Below the pieces are notes generated by a model. The model was not told where the DNA came from. It saw only the letters and a list, made by a program, of their open reading frames with translations, and did not search any database. From assembly GCA_044233745.1 (NCBI GenBank), contig JBIIJN010000059.1:1-17302 (forward strand): 17,302 bases of DNA, written 5' to 3'. Below, in pieces: positions 7,702 to 15,240 of the stretch. Every line of letters starts with the position of its first letter. Position 1 is the first letter of the stretch. The translations under genes were made by a program, and so were the position numbers. This DNA is from UBA6165 sp044233745 (GTDB lineage Bacteria; Bacteroidota; Bacteroidia; Flavobacteriales_D; Crocinitomicaceae).

Positions 7702-8475
7702 TTATTCTGTTGCGTCAAACAGCCAAGTAATGTCTTTGATGTCGAAACATTGAAGTTGATTTGCATCATCGCTTGCCAACAACAAGCCCATTTGTGTAAT
7801 ATCTAGTATTTTGATTGTCGTTGTTTTTTGAGATTTGATTTCAAGTACTTTGACATATTTGTTGAAGCCCAGCAATTTGGAAAGGTACTCTTTTTTCAGA
7901 GCATGAAATGGGTTGTCGAGTAGCTTTACTGTGTCGAGCATAGATGACAAATTCTCGACGCATTTCGTAATTACGCCTTGAATATCCATGGGCTGACCCG
8001 TTTCCAGTTTCAAGCTCGTTGCTCTAATACCTGGGTCAAAATCGACTTGGTTCACGTTGAGTCCGATGCCTATGGTAGAGGCACTGATTTGATTGCCGTT
8101 CAAATCATTTTCAATCAAGATGCCAGCGATTTTATGTTGATCGACGTAGATGTCATTGGGCCATTTTATCTCAACTTTCTGTAAACCAAGTTGTTCTAGT
8201 GTTTTAACGAGCGCTAGAGCGGTGAGCATTGAAAGTTGAAATTGCTGAGTTGCCGGAAATCGGTTCCACCTGTAAAATACGGAGAAAAGCGCATTTTGAT
8301 TTTTCAGACTCTGCCATTTTGTCGCGCGTTGACCCCTACCATCGTGTTGAAAGTCTGCCGAAACAACCGTTCCGGAATCAATCGTGCCACTTCGAACCAA
8401 ATTGGCAACATAATTGTTCGTTGAATCGACATCATTGAGGTGCAGAAATTTTGTTGTGCTGTGTTGAATTTGCAT
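7702..8475 (-). CDS. birA: Biotin--[acetyl-CoA-carboxylase] ligase
   Basis: 257 residues: the catalytic and C-terminal domains of biotin protein ligase without the N-terminal winged-helix repressor domain of E. coli BirA. It should therefore biotinylate carboxylases but not regulate transcription. Visible motifs are DSTNNY (17-22), the biotinyl-AMP loop GRGQRATKW (46-54), KWPNDIYVDQHKIAGILIE (104-122, with the catalytic lysine probably K115) and GIGLNVN (136-142). The loop is GRGQRATKW rather than the E. coli GRGRRGRKW, a kind of change often seen in Bacteroidota. The start at 8475 puts the first ligase strand directly after a short N-terminus. It is transcribed divergently from rsfS, an arrangement familiar in this phylum. 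Confidence 0.95.
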   Translation of the reverse strand: MQIQHSTTKFLHLNDVDSTNNYVANLVRSGTIDSGTVVSADFQHDGRGQRATKWQSLKNQNALFSVFYRWNRFPATQQFQLSMLTALALVKTLEQLGLQKVEIKWPNDIYVDQHKIAGILIENDLNGNQISASTIGIGLNVNQVDFDPGIRATSLKLETGQPMDIQGVITKCVENLSSMLDTVKLLDNPFHALKKEYLSKLLGFNKYVKVLEIKSQKTTTIKILDITQMGLLLASDDANQLQCFDIKDITWLFDATE

Positions 8476-8499
8476 AAATGGCTTCAGGCTGTTGAGTCG

Positions 8500-8534
8500 C
8501 GAAAATAACAGTTGTACTTGGATGAAGAACCAAA
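8500..8534 (-). promoter_or_regulatory. Possible birA promoter
   Basis: On the minus strand, TATTTTCG (8507-8500) is one base from the TAnnTTTG consensus. A TTTG (8534-8531) lies 23 bp upstream, at the long end of normal spacing. The start codon is 25 bases downstream. Confidence 0.4.
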
Positions 8535-8583
8535 TGATGAAAAAAGTTGTTGATTATAATCCAAAGGAGTGCTCTATTTTGAG

Positions 8584-8591
8584 TATTTTTG
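8584..8591 (+). promoter_or_regulatory. Possible -7 box for rsfS-ftsH
   Basis: TATTTTTG is a perfect match to TAnnTTTG, 17 bases before the rsfS start. No TTG lies at the usual distance (two TTGs at 8547-8552 are about 31 bp away), so the promoter is either of an extended or weak type or uses a neighbouring box. Confidence 0.4.
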
Positions 8592-8608
8592 CGGCGCAAA
8601 TTTAAAGC

Positions 8609-8986
8609 ATGATAAAAGTACATAAGAACATTGACTCTCAATTGCTGTGTGATACCATTGTATCGGGTATGCAGGAGAACAAAGCCAAAAAAATAACGGT
8701 ATTGGATTTGAGAAAAATTAAGGGAGCAGTCACAGATTTTTTTGTGATTTGTTCCGGTGATTCAAGCACTCAAGTAGAAGGTATTGCAGAATCAGTGCGT
8801 CGCTCTACGAGCAAAATTCTCAAAGAGAAGCCTTGGCATGTAGAAGGAAAGGGCAATTCCGAATGGGTTTTGTTGGATTATGTGAATGTGGTTGCACATG
8901 TTTTTTATCGTGAAATTCGAGATTATTATGATCTCGAAGATTTGTGGGCCGACGCCAAACGTACCGATATTCCAGAGATTTTATAA
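8609..8986 (+). CDS. rsfS: Ribosome silencing factor RsfS
   Basis: 125 residues, the full family length. Motifs of the RsfS/Iojap family are all present: DLRKIKGAVTDFFVICSGDS (33-52), STQVEGIAESV, KPWHVEGKGNSEWVLLDY and VVAHVFYREIRDYYDLEDLW. RsfS binds uL14 on the 50S subunit and blocks joining with 30S, lowering translation under starvation. It is followed after 23 bp by ftsH on the same strand, so the two are probably one operon. Confidence 0.95.
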   Translation: MIKVHKNIDSQLLCDTIVSGMQENKAKKITVLDLRKIKGAVTDFFVICSGDSSTQVEGIAESVRRSTSKILKEKPWHVEGKGNSEWVLLDYVNVVAHVFYREIRDYYDLEDLWADAKRTDIPEIL

Positions 8987-9009
8987 AAATAAATAAGCGA
9001 ACAAATTTT

Positions 9010-11100
9010 ATGTCAGAACAAGCAAATAACACCCCTCCTAACCCTAAACCCAAGAATACTGGGTCTAAATCAGGGAAATCATTTAATTTTTATTGGATTT
9101 ATGCCATCATCGCATTGGTGATCATAGGCTCTCAGTTTTTGATGGCGCCACCAGCAGTAAAGGATTTTTCACAAAACGATTTTGAGCAAATTGCAAAAGA
9201 TGGTTATGTTGAGAAAATTATGATTGTTAATAACGAGCAAATCGAAGTTTTCATCAAAAAAGACCGTGTTGATGATTTGATCGCGATGAACAAAAAGTAT
9301 GAGTACATCAAAAAACAAAAAAGCAATTTTGGTCCTGCTCCGCATATAGTTTACACCGCACCTGAAATTAAGTATTTCATGGATCAGTTGCATGTTATCA
9401 ATGCGAATTTGGCGGAAAACGGACAGCCCAAAGTGATTTTCAACAACGATTCTCGCGCCAATTATCTCAACATGATTTTGAGTTTGGCCATTCCCATTTT
9501 GTTGATTGTTGGTCTTTGGTATCTCATGATGCGCAGAATGGGCGGTGGCGCAGGCGGTGGTCAGATTTTTAATATAGGAAAGTCGAGAGCACAGTTGTTC
9601 GAAAAAGGAAAAGGCACCAATATCACGTTCAAAGATGTTGCGGGTCTTGAAGGAGCCAAGGAAGAGATTCAAGAAATTGTTGACTTCTTGAAAAATCCAC
9701 AAAAATATACTGAGTTGGGCGCAAAAATCCCTAAAGGGGCATTGCTTGTAGGTCCTCCAGGCACAGGTAAAACCTTGTTGGCCAAAGCCGTTGCTGGTGA
9801 AGCTCAAGTGCCATTTTTCTCGCTTTCTGGTTCAGACTTCGTTGAAATGTTTGTGGGCGTCGGTGCATCTCGTGTTCGCGATTTATTCAAACAGGCGAAA
9901 GAGAAAGCTCCTGCAATTATTTTTATCGATGAAATTGATGCTATTGGTAGGGCAAGAAGTAAGGGGGTAAACATGGGCTCTAATGATGAACGTGAAAACA
10001 CCTTGAATCAGTTGCTTACTGAAATGGACGGTTTTGGAACCAACAGTGGGGTGATTATCCTTGCAGCCACCAACCGTGCAGATATTTTAGATAGAGCTTT
10101 GATGCGTGCCGGTCGCTTTGACCGACAGATTTATGTGGATATGCCAGACATCAATGAGCGTAAGGCCATTTTTGCGGTGCATTTGAAGCCTTTGAAATTA
10201 GCCAAAGATTTGGATGTGGAATTCCTTTCAAAACAAACTCCAGGTTTCTCAGGGGCCGATATTGCGAATCTTTGTAACGAAGCGGCTTTGATTGCTGCTC
10301 GTAAGAAGAAAACTATGGTTGAAACGCAAGACTTCCTAGATGCTGTTGATAGAATTATTGGTGGCTTGGAGAAGAAAAACAAGATAATTTCGAAGGACGA
10401 AAAATATGCAATTGCTGTACATGAGGCTGGTCATGCATCCGTGTCTTGGTTGTTGCAACATGCTTCTCCACTTGTAAAGGTAACTATTGTGCCTAGGGGT
10501 CAATCTTTGGGAGCTGCATGGTATTTGCCTGAGGAGAGAAGTATTACCAGAACAGAACAATTGCTTGATGAAATGTGTGCAACACTAGGTGGAAGAGCGG
10601 CCGAATACGTAACATTTGGTAAAATTTCTACAGGTGCATTGAGCGATTTGGAAAAGGTAACCAAGCAGTCTTATGCCATGGTTACAATGTATGGTTTGAG
10701 CGAAAAATTGGGTAATATCTCATTTTACGATTCACAAGGCCGTAATGAATTCGCATTCTCCAAACCCTACTCAGACGACACTGCCAAGATGATTGACATG
10801 GAAGTGAGCAAAATGATTGAAGAGCAGTACCAACGCGCCATTCAATTGTTGGGCGAGAACAAAGATAAATTGGAACTTTTGGCTCAAAAACTTCTGGAAA
10901 AAGAGGTCATTTTCAAAGACGACTTGGAGCACATATTTGGAGCTAGAATTTGGGACGATGCTGAGCCACTTGTTGCTGTTGAACCTAAAACAGAAATGGG
11001 TGATATTGGCAAGCCTGTTCTAGAGATTACGCAACCCGATGCCGACGCTGAACAATCTTTAGACAAGCCTGACGAAGCCATCAACGACGAATTGACTTAG
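9010..11100 (+). CDS. ftsH: ATP-dependent zinc metalloprotease FtsH
   Basis: 696 residues from the ATG at 9010. An upstream in-frame ATG at 8944 lies inside rsfS and adds a non-conserved tail, so it is not used. Domains in order are: a polar N-terminus; TM1 (about 27-45, FYWIYAIIALVIIGSQFL); a periplasmic domain; TM2 (about 152-174, LNMILSLAIPILLIVGLWYL); a glycine-rich linker; and an AAA+ domain. The AAA+ domain has Walker A GPPGTGKT (248-255), the pore loop at F281-VG, Walker B IIFIDEID (303-310) and the second region of homology ATNRADILDRALMRAGRFDR. The M41 protease has zinc ligands H471 and H475 (HEAGH) and D546 (TGALSD). All catalytic residues are intact. FtsH is a hexameric inner-membrane protease that degrades membrane and short-lived proteins. 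The last 45 residues are acidic and variable. It follows rsfS closely and ends at a strong terminator. Confidence 0.98.
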   Translation: MSEQANNTPPNPKPKNTGSKSGKSFNFYWIYAIIALVIIGSQFLMAPPAVKDFSQNDFEQIAKDGYVEKIMIVNNEQIEVFIKKDRVDDLIAMNKKYEYIKKQKSNFGPAPHIVYTAPEIKYFMDQLHVINANLAENGQPKVIFNNDSRANYLNMILSLAIPILLIVGLWYLMMRRMGGGAGGGQIFNIGKSRAQLFEKGKGTNITFKDVAGLEGAKEEIQEIVDFLKNPQKYTELGAKIPKGALLVGPPGTGKTLLAKAVAGEAQVPFFSLSGSDFVEMFVGVGASRVRDLFKQAKEKAPAIIFIDEIDAIGRARSKGVNMGSNDERENTLNQLLTEMDGFGTNSGVIILAATNRADILDRALMRAGRFDRQIYVDMPDINERKAIFAVHLKPLKLAKDLDVEFLSKQTPGFSGADIANLCNEAALIAARKKKTMVETQDFLDAVDRIIGGLEKKNKIISKDEKYAIAVHEAGHASVSWLLQHASPLVKVTIVPRGQSLGAAWYLPEERSITRTEQLLDEMCATLGGRAAEYVTFGKISTGALSDLEKVTKQSYAMVTMYGLSEKLGNISFYDSQGRNEFAFSKPYSDDTAKMIDMEVSKMIEEQYQRAIQLLGENKDKLELLAQKLLEKEVIFKDDLEHIFGARIWDDAEPLVAVEPKTEMGDIGKPVLEITQPDADAEQSLDKPDEAINDELT

Positions 11101-11144
11101 AGCCTTTGAATTTACGGGTTTCACATAGTATTTATCCTCTTATT

Positions 11145-11173
11145 ACCACGGTTTTACTTGACCGTGGTTTTTC
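11145..11173 (+). terminator. ftsH intrinsic terminator
   Basis: ACCACGGT (11145-11152) pairs perfectly with ACCGTGGT (11161-11168) across an 8-nt loop, followed by a T-run to 11172. The next start codon (11186) is only 13 bases away. Confidence 0.82.
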
Positions 11174-11185
11174 TGTTTTGGTGTG

Positions 11186-12565
11186 ATGCGCTACGCAATA
11201 ATAGACGTTGAAACCACTGGTGGGCGACCGAAAGAGTCGAAAATCACGGAGATTGCGATCTTCATTCACGATGGCGAAAAAGTTGTTGATAGCCTCTGCA
11301 CTTTGATTAATCCTGAAATGGAAATCCCGGAGTTTATTGTTCGATTGACGGGTATTTCTGACGCCATGGTGGCTTCTGCACCCAAGTTTTTTGAAGTAGC
11401 CAAGCAGATTGTGGAAATCACAGAGGGCTGCGTTTTTGTGGCGCACAATGTGGGTTTCGACTACAGCATGATTCGCGGTGAATTCAGAAGTTTGGGTTTT
11501 GATTATCGCCGAGACCAATTATGCACAGTGCGCTCATCAAGGTATATAATGCCTGGCTTCGAATCCTACAGCTTGGGTAAATTATGTCGCGCTCTTGGTA
11601 TTCAAGTTGAAAACCGTCACCGTGCCACAGGAGATGCTTTGGCAACCACCAAGTTGTTTGATATTCTGCTCGAAAAAACGAACGGCAATCTTTCGGGGTT
11701 TGTGCAAGGTGAAATCGACACCAAAGACCTCAATCCGAATTTGGATCTCAATTCAATTGATGATTTACCAGAAAAATCGGGCGTTTATAAACTTTTCGAC
11801 GAAGACAATCAGCTCATTTACATCGGCAAAAGCAAAAGCATTAAAAAGCGGGTTGAGCAACATCTTTCCAATTACAAAGCCAACAAAAACGGTGAAATGC
11901 GCAAGGAAATTTGTCGCGCGGAATTTATCTTAACTGGCTCCGAATTGATAGCTCTATTGCTTGAATCTAAACTCATCAAACAACATCGCCCGAAATACAA
12001 CCGCATGTTGCGCAAATCCAGATTCTCGCATGGTTTGTTTAAATACACCGATCAGAATGGCTACACCTGTCTGCATGTGAAAAGTATGAGCAAAGCGCTA
12101 GATATTCCCCTGACATCCTTTGCCAGTGCTGCTGAAGGTGCTAAAATTTTACACGCCATCACGGATAAATACGAACTGTGTCAAAAACTCAACGGCCTAT
12201 ACAAAAGCAACACGTCTTGTTTTCGTTTTCAGACCAAGGAATGTAAAGGCGCGTGTATCAAAGCTGAAACCGCAGAACACTACAATGCGCGCGTGAATAT
12301 GGCTCTGGAAAAAATGGAATTTGCCCACGACAATTTCATCATCATCGACAAAGGCCGCACCAAAACAGAGCGCTCCATGGTTTGGGTAGAACATGGTAGC
12401 TACATTGGTTTTGGTTTTGTTCCCTTCCCTGTTTGGAGGCAGTCGTCAAAAAATTGGAGCGATTTCATGGAATTGCAAGTCGAGGACAAAGACGACCGCG
12501 CCATTATCAGTTTGCATTTGCGGAAGAATGAGGATGCGCAGGTGAAGGTGATGGAATCAGGTTAA
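11186..12565 (+). CDS. DEDDh exonuclease fused to UvrC/Cho-like GIY-YIG nuclease
   Basis: 459 residues from the ATG at 11186. A GTG directly before it (11183) is a less likely start, because MRYAIIDVETTGG places the exonuclease strand at the N-terminus. Residues 1-165 are a DnaQ-like 3'-5' exonuclease with the full DEDDh set: D7, E9 (DVETTG), D92 (VGFDYSM), H145 and D150 (NRHRATGDA). Residues 196-275 are a GIY-YIG endonuclease domain: GVY (199-201), YIG (212-214), R222 and E260 (ELIALLLESKLIKQHRPKYN), as in UvrC and Cho. Next comes C332-x12-C345-x7-C353-x3-C357, which matches the spacing of the UvrC iron-sulphur cysteines (x11, x7, x3). The C-terminal 100 residues are unassigned. Such fusions are known in several phyla and are taken to act in DNA repair. 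UvrC's second (RNase H-like) nuclease domain is absent. Confidence 0.9.
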   Translation: MRYAIIDVETTGGRPKESKITEIAIFIHDGEKVVDSLCTLINPEMEIPEFIVRLTGISDAMVASAPKFFEVAKQIVEITEGCVFVAHNVGFDYSMIRGEFRSLGFDYRRDQLCTVRSSRYIMPGFESYSLGKLCRALGIQVENRHRATGDALATTKLFDILLEKTNGNLSGFVQGEIDTKDLNPNLDLNSIDDLPEKSGVYKLFDEDNQLIYIGKSKSIKKRVEQHLSNYKANKNGEMRKEICRAEFILTGSELIALLLESKLIKQHRPKYNRMLRKSRFSHGLFKYTDQNGYTCLHVKSMSKALDIPLTSFASAAEGAKILHAITDKYELCQKLNGLYKSNTSCFRFQTKECKGACIKAETAEHYNARVNMALEKMEFAHDNFIIIDKGRTKTERSMVWVEHGSYIGFGFVPFPVWRQSSKNWSDFMELQVEDKDDRAIISLHLRKNEDAQVKVMESG

Positions 12566-12609
12566 GTTTTTGACATTGCCCAAGTCATTATATCTGGAAA
12601 AGTTTGAAT

Positions 12610-12684
12610 TCAAAATTGATTTTCAGAAATACCTAATTCCATATTCAAACGCATAGTTAGTAAAAAAGCATAGTCCATTTTATC
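12610..12684 (-). pseudogene. Short subtilase remnant (copy 3)
   Basis: Reading on the minus strand from 12684 gives DKMDYAFLLTMRLNMELGIS and then ENQF and a TGA stop (24 codons). This matches KMDYAFSLHIRLNEELSITQ, residues 571-590 of the intact subtilase at 15237-17302. It overlaps the restored stop codon of the broken barrel gene (12680-12682), in exactly the arrangement seen at 14483-14487. The sorting domain that should follow is gone. Too short to be functional; it is a footprint of the duplicated unit. Confidence 0.75.
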
Positions 12685-13428
12685 CTGCAAGTTTTAAGTA
12701 GATGCCATAATAGAAGCCCGAAAAGTCAAGCATAATCTTTGTCCCTCCATTAGATAACTCATTTTCGCCAAGCTGGGTTTTCACGTAATCTGTTTAAAAC
12801 CTTGATAACCAATGTTAAAACCAATAGAACTAAACAAGTGTTTTTTTGTCAACAAATACTCGGTTTTTATTTCAAATTGGTAAAGAAAAGACTCATTCGA
12901 AAAGACTCGGTATCTTGATACAGCAAACTCATTGATAGGAGCATATGTGAGCTGTCTAAAATTTCCTCTTGCGTATCCAATATTTGCCGAAAATCCATAA
13001 TTCAATCTGTGAAGGAAGGAATTCGGTCTTTTATGAATAACTTTGTTTATCCAAAAAGTTGAGTAAATCCCTCCGCTCAAATTATCTGTTGTTATTGAAT
13101 AAAAACCTTCAACAGGAGGGTTGTTCCCCATGGGATATAATGGCTTATACTCAGATTTTCCGCTTTGATATGTTCCAAAAACACCACATTCGATAAACTC
13201 TGAGACAGTATATCCCAGTTTAAAATTATAGCTTGAACCAGATTCAATACGGGTATCTAAAAATTTGACACTAGCGTTTATTACGGCATCAATAAAATTA
13301 TTCACTGTATCTATCGCAAATTGGTGACGATTAACCCCAAACTCAAAACTTAACCGCGGAATTGAATCTTGAGCAGATAGATTTACAATAGACATAATTG
13401 TTAGTGCTGATAATAGGTGCTTTTTCAT
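12680..13428 (-). pseudogene. Frameshifted copy of the predicted outer-membrane barrel protein
   Basis: The open frame runs from ATG 13428 to a TGA at 12781-12783 (215 residues, ending GYQGFKQIT). It is a paralogue of the 251-residue protein at 14485-15240: nearly the same signal peptide (MKKHLLSALTIMSIVNLSAQ, then DSIPRLSFEF), and shared YPMGNNPPVEGFYS, IGYARGNFRQL and PINEFAVSRYRVF. At 12793-12795 the run is TTT where the paralogue has TTTT. Restoring one base reads FKTDYVKTQLGENELS and then MLDFSGFYYGIYLKLAG to a TAA at 12680-12682, colinear with the paralogue's end. So one base was lost and 34 codons are cut off. The still readable tail suggests a recent event. A truncated product could be made but would lack the last predicted strands. 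The start directly abuts the stop of the preceding gene (TAAATG). Confidence 0.85.
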
Positions 13429-14169
13429 TTATCTACTTATTTTAATAAATATACCACCTTGCATCCCTGAAAAATCGAGCTGTAGTGAACCTGATTGTGT
13501 AGGAAATGATTCACCTGAATATGATTCAAGTACCCCTGTATTTAAAAATTGATAGCCAATTCTAGTGCCAATAGATATTCTACTCAATCGATTTACTAAA
13601 TGATATTCTAAGCGTAAACCGGTGTAATAACTCAGTGACCAATTTTCGTATTTTCTATTTACTGAATTTGTCATTCCTGATTCAGGAAAATGAATGAACT
13701 GAGCAAAAGAACTTCTACCATAGCCTATTTCAATTTCTGGACCATGTGAGAATCGTTTGACCTTGAGATAGATTGGTGATAAATCAAACCAGCCGTTTAG
13801 TCCGATTGTCGTACACTGAACGTCAACATTGTAGAATCCGGGTCTGTTCACAGACTGACCATCAACAACTGCTGGAATCTCGGGCTTACTGTGAGAAAAA
13901 CCTGTTTGATGGCTCAGATTTAAACCGAGATGAAATGATGTACTAAATCGATATGATGTAGCTATTCGAATATGCTTGCCGTTTTCAAGTCTATCTTCTA
14001 AAAATTTGAGCGGTGAATTGATTTCTAAATCAATATAATCATTGTTTAATTGGTGCATTGAGAAGGTGTTTATGCCATATCCTATTTCAATACCAAGTTT
14101 TGGAATACTGTCTTGGGCAGTTATAGTAATACTTGTTGTGATTAATAAAATTGAGATTAGCTTTTTCAT
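13429..14169 (-). CDS. Predicted outer-membrane beta-barrel protein (paralogue B)
   Basis: 246 residues with a signal peptide (1-19, MKKLISILLITTSITITAQ) followed by DSIPKLGIEIGYG. It is a diverged homologue of the two neighbouring barrel genes: the same N-terminal DSIP(K/R)L(G/S)IE start, a central GYGRSSFAQ block matching GYARGSFKQL, and the same end pattern (LQLDFSGMQGGIFIKISR against LDFSGFYYGVYLKLAR). Alternating polar and hydrophobic strands with many aromatics suggest a small, perhaps eight-stranded, outer-membrane barrel; this is inference from pattern, and no named family is recognised. Its ATG overlaps the stop of the subtilase remnant upstream (ATGA, 14166-14169), the same joint as between the intact subtilase and its barrel partner. 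The next gene starts with no gap. Translation is probably coupled. Confidence 0.7.
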   Translation of the reverse strand: MKKLISILLITTSITITAQDSIPKLGIEIGYGINTFSMHQLNNDYIDLEINSPLKFLEDRLENGKHIRIATSYRFSTSFHLGLNLSHQTGFSHSKPEIPAVVDGQSVNRPGFYNVDVQCTTIGLNGWFDLSPIYLKVKRFSHGPEIEIGYGRSSFAQFIHFPESGMTNSVNRKYENWSLSYYTGLRLEYHLVNRLSRISIGTRIGYQFLNTGVLESYSGESFPTQSGSLQLDFSGMQGGIFIKISR

Positions 14170-14483
14170 TTTTTTAGGATTTTGGTTGTGTGAATTGATT
14201 GATTTTGATCGATAACTTTTAGAAAGTATATACCGTTTTGTAAAACACCAATGTTCATGACCACATTATTTGTGTTGTTTTGAGTTGTTTCAAAATTATC
14301 GAGTGTAAAAACTAATCTCCCAGATGCGTCGATGACTTGAATTTGTGAAGGGATGATATTACCCAATGACAATGTAATTTCATCAGAGCTGGGATTTGGA
14401 TAGACCATTATCGTTTGCTCTTGATTGTTTTCGATTGAAAGCTCTTCATTTATGCGAACGTGCAGAGAAAATGCGTAGTCCAT
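14166..14483 (-). pseudogene. Subtilase C-terminal remnant carrying an intact T9SS sorting domain
   Basis: From ATG 14483 (the frame is open back to a GTG at 14510, inside the upstream barrel gene) it reads MDYAFSLHVRINEELSIENN and continues through YPNPSSDEITLSL, IQVIDASGRLVF, NGIYFLKVI and TTKILKK. This is homologous over its whole length to residues 572-674 of the intact subtilase, including the complete type A Por sorting domain. The catalytic part and signal peptide are missing, so it cannot be exported as it stands. The upstream barrel gene's TAA (14487-14485) lies two bases before the ATG, so reinitiation could yield a 105-residue cytoplasmic peptide. Best read as the leftover of a second subtilase-barrel unit whose protease was deleted. 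Its own ending still overlaps the next barrel gene by ATGA. Confidence 0.8.
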
Positions 14484-14484
14484 T

Positions 14485-15240
14485 TTATCGGGCGAGTTTG
14501 AGGTAAACACCGTAATAGAAACCCGAAAAGTCTAACATAACGCGCACATTACTTCCAAGTGAAAGCTCATCTTCACCGACTTGAGTTTTTACGTAATCTG
14601 TTTTAAAATATTGATATCCAGCTTTTACACCAATAAAGGAGAATAAATTTCTTTGAGAAATATTATATTCAGCTTTCAATTCGAACTTGTAGATAAAGGA
14701 GTCATCTGTAAAAACACGGAAACGTGAAACTGCAAATTCATTTATTGGTACGTAAGAAAGTTGTTTAAAACTTCCACGTGCATATCCAAAGTGACCTGAT
14801 AAACCTAGATTGAGTCTTTTAAAAAATCTCTTACTACTTAAGTCAATTAGGGAGTTCAACCAATAAGTCATGTGAATTCCTGCGTTCAAATTTTCAACTC
14901 GAACTGAATAAAAACCTTCGATTGATGGAGAATTTCCCATGGGATACATAGGCCTGTATTCAGAAATACCTCTTTGAAAATCACCATACAGGCCCACTTG
15001 GAAAGCCTTTGAAACTTGATAACCAATTTTAAAATTATAACCCGAACCAGATTCAATTCTTTTATCTAAGCTTTGAACAATATTGTTTATACCTGGTTCA
15101 ATAACATATTTCGCTAAAGTATCCATGGCAAACTTATGGTGATTCCAACTAAATTCAATGCTTAATCGTGGAATTGAATCCTGAGCGGACAAGTTTATAA
15201 AGGACATAATTGTAAGTGCTAATAATAGATGCTTTTTCAT
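14485..15240 (-). CDS. Predicted outer-membrane beta-barrel protein (paralogue A, intact)
   Basis: 251 residues. The signal peptide MKKHLLLALTIMSFINLSAQ is followed by DSIPRLSIEFSW and a chain of short amphipathic, aromatic-rich strands (YNFKIGYQVS, FQVGLYGDFQ, LNLGLSGHFGYARG, FIYKFELKAEY, LFSFIGVKAGYQYF, RVMLDFSGFYYGVYLKL). This fits a small outer-membrane barrel of the kind common in Bacteroidota, but no specific family is recognised and function is unknown. Its ATG overlaps the subtilase stop (ATGA, 15237-15240), so translation is coupled and roughly matched amounts of protease and barrel are likely. It is the complete reference copy for the broken gene at 12680-13428. Possible roles include anchoring, export or inhibition of the partner protease; none is shown by sequence. 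Confidence 0.75.
   Translation of the reverse strand: MKKHLLLALTIMSFINLSAQDSIPRLSIEFSWNHHKFAMDTLAKYVIEPGINNIVQSLDKRIESGSGYNFKIGYQVSKAFQVGLYGDFQRGISEYRPMYPMGNSPSIEGFYSVRVENLNAGIHMTYWLNSLIDLSSKRFFKRLNLGLSGHFGYARGSFKQLSYVPINEFAVSRFRVFTDDSFIYKFELKAEYNISQRNLFSFIGVKAGYQYFKTDYVKTQVGEDELSLGSNVRVMLDFSGFYYGVYLKLAR

Noticed and set aside
8944..9009. Upstream in-frame ATG for ftsH adding 22 residues
   Set aside because: It lies inside rsfS, and the added residues are not FtsH-like; the ATG at 9010 gives a normal N-terminus just before TM1.
9169..9807. 212-codon minus-strand frame inside ftsH
   Set aside because: It is fully antisense to a gene with complete FtsH motifs.
12603..12614. 12-base perfect palindrome TTTGAATTCAAA between the convergent ends
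   Set aside because: AT-rich, short and without a T-run; it overlaps the decayed subtilase fragment, so neither a terminator nor an operator is supported.
12781..12800. Programmed -1 frameshift (the bases include TTTAAAC) in the third barrel gene
   Set aside because: The heptamer is in the wrong phase: the zero-frame codons are TTT AAA CAG. The slip needed at AAA would re-pair on TAA, and the intact paralogue needs no shift. A deletion is simpler.
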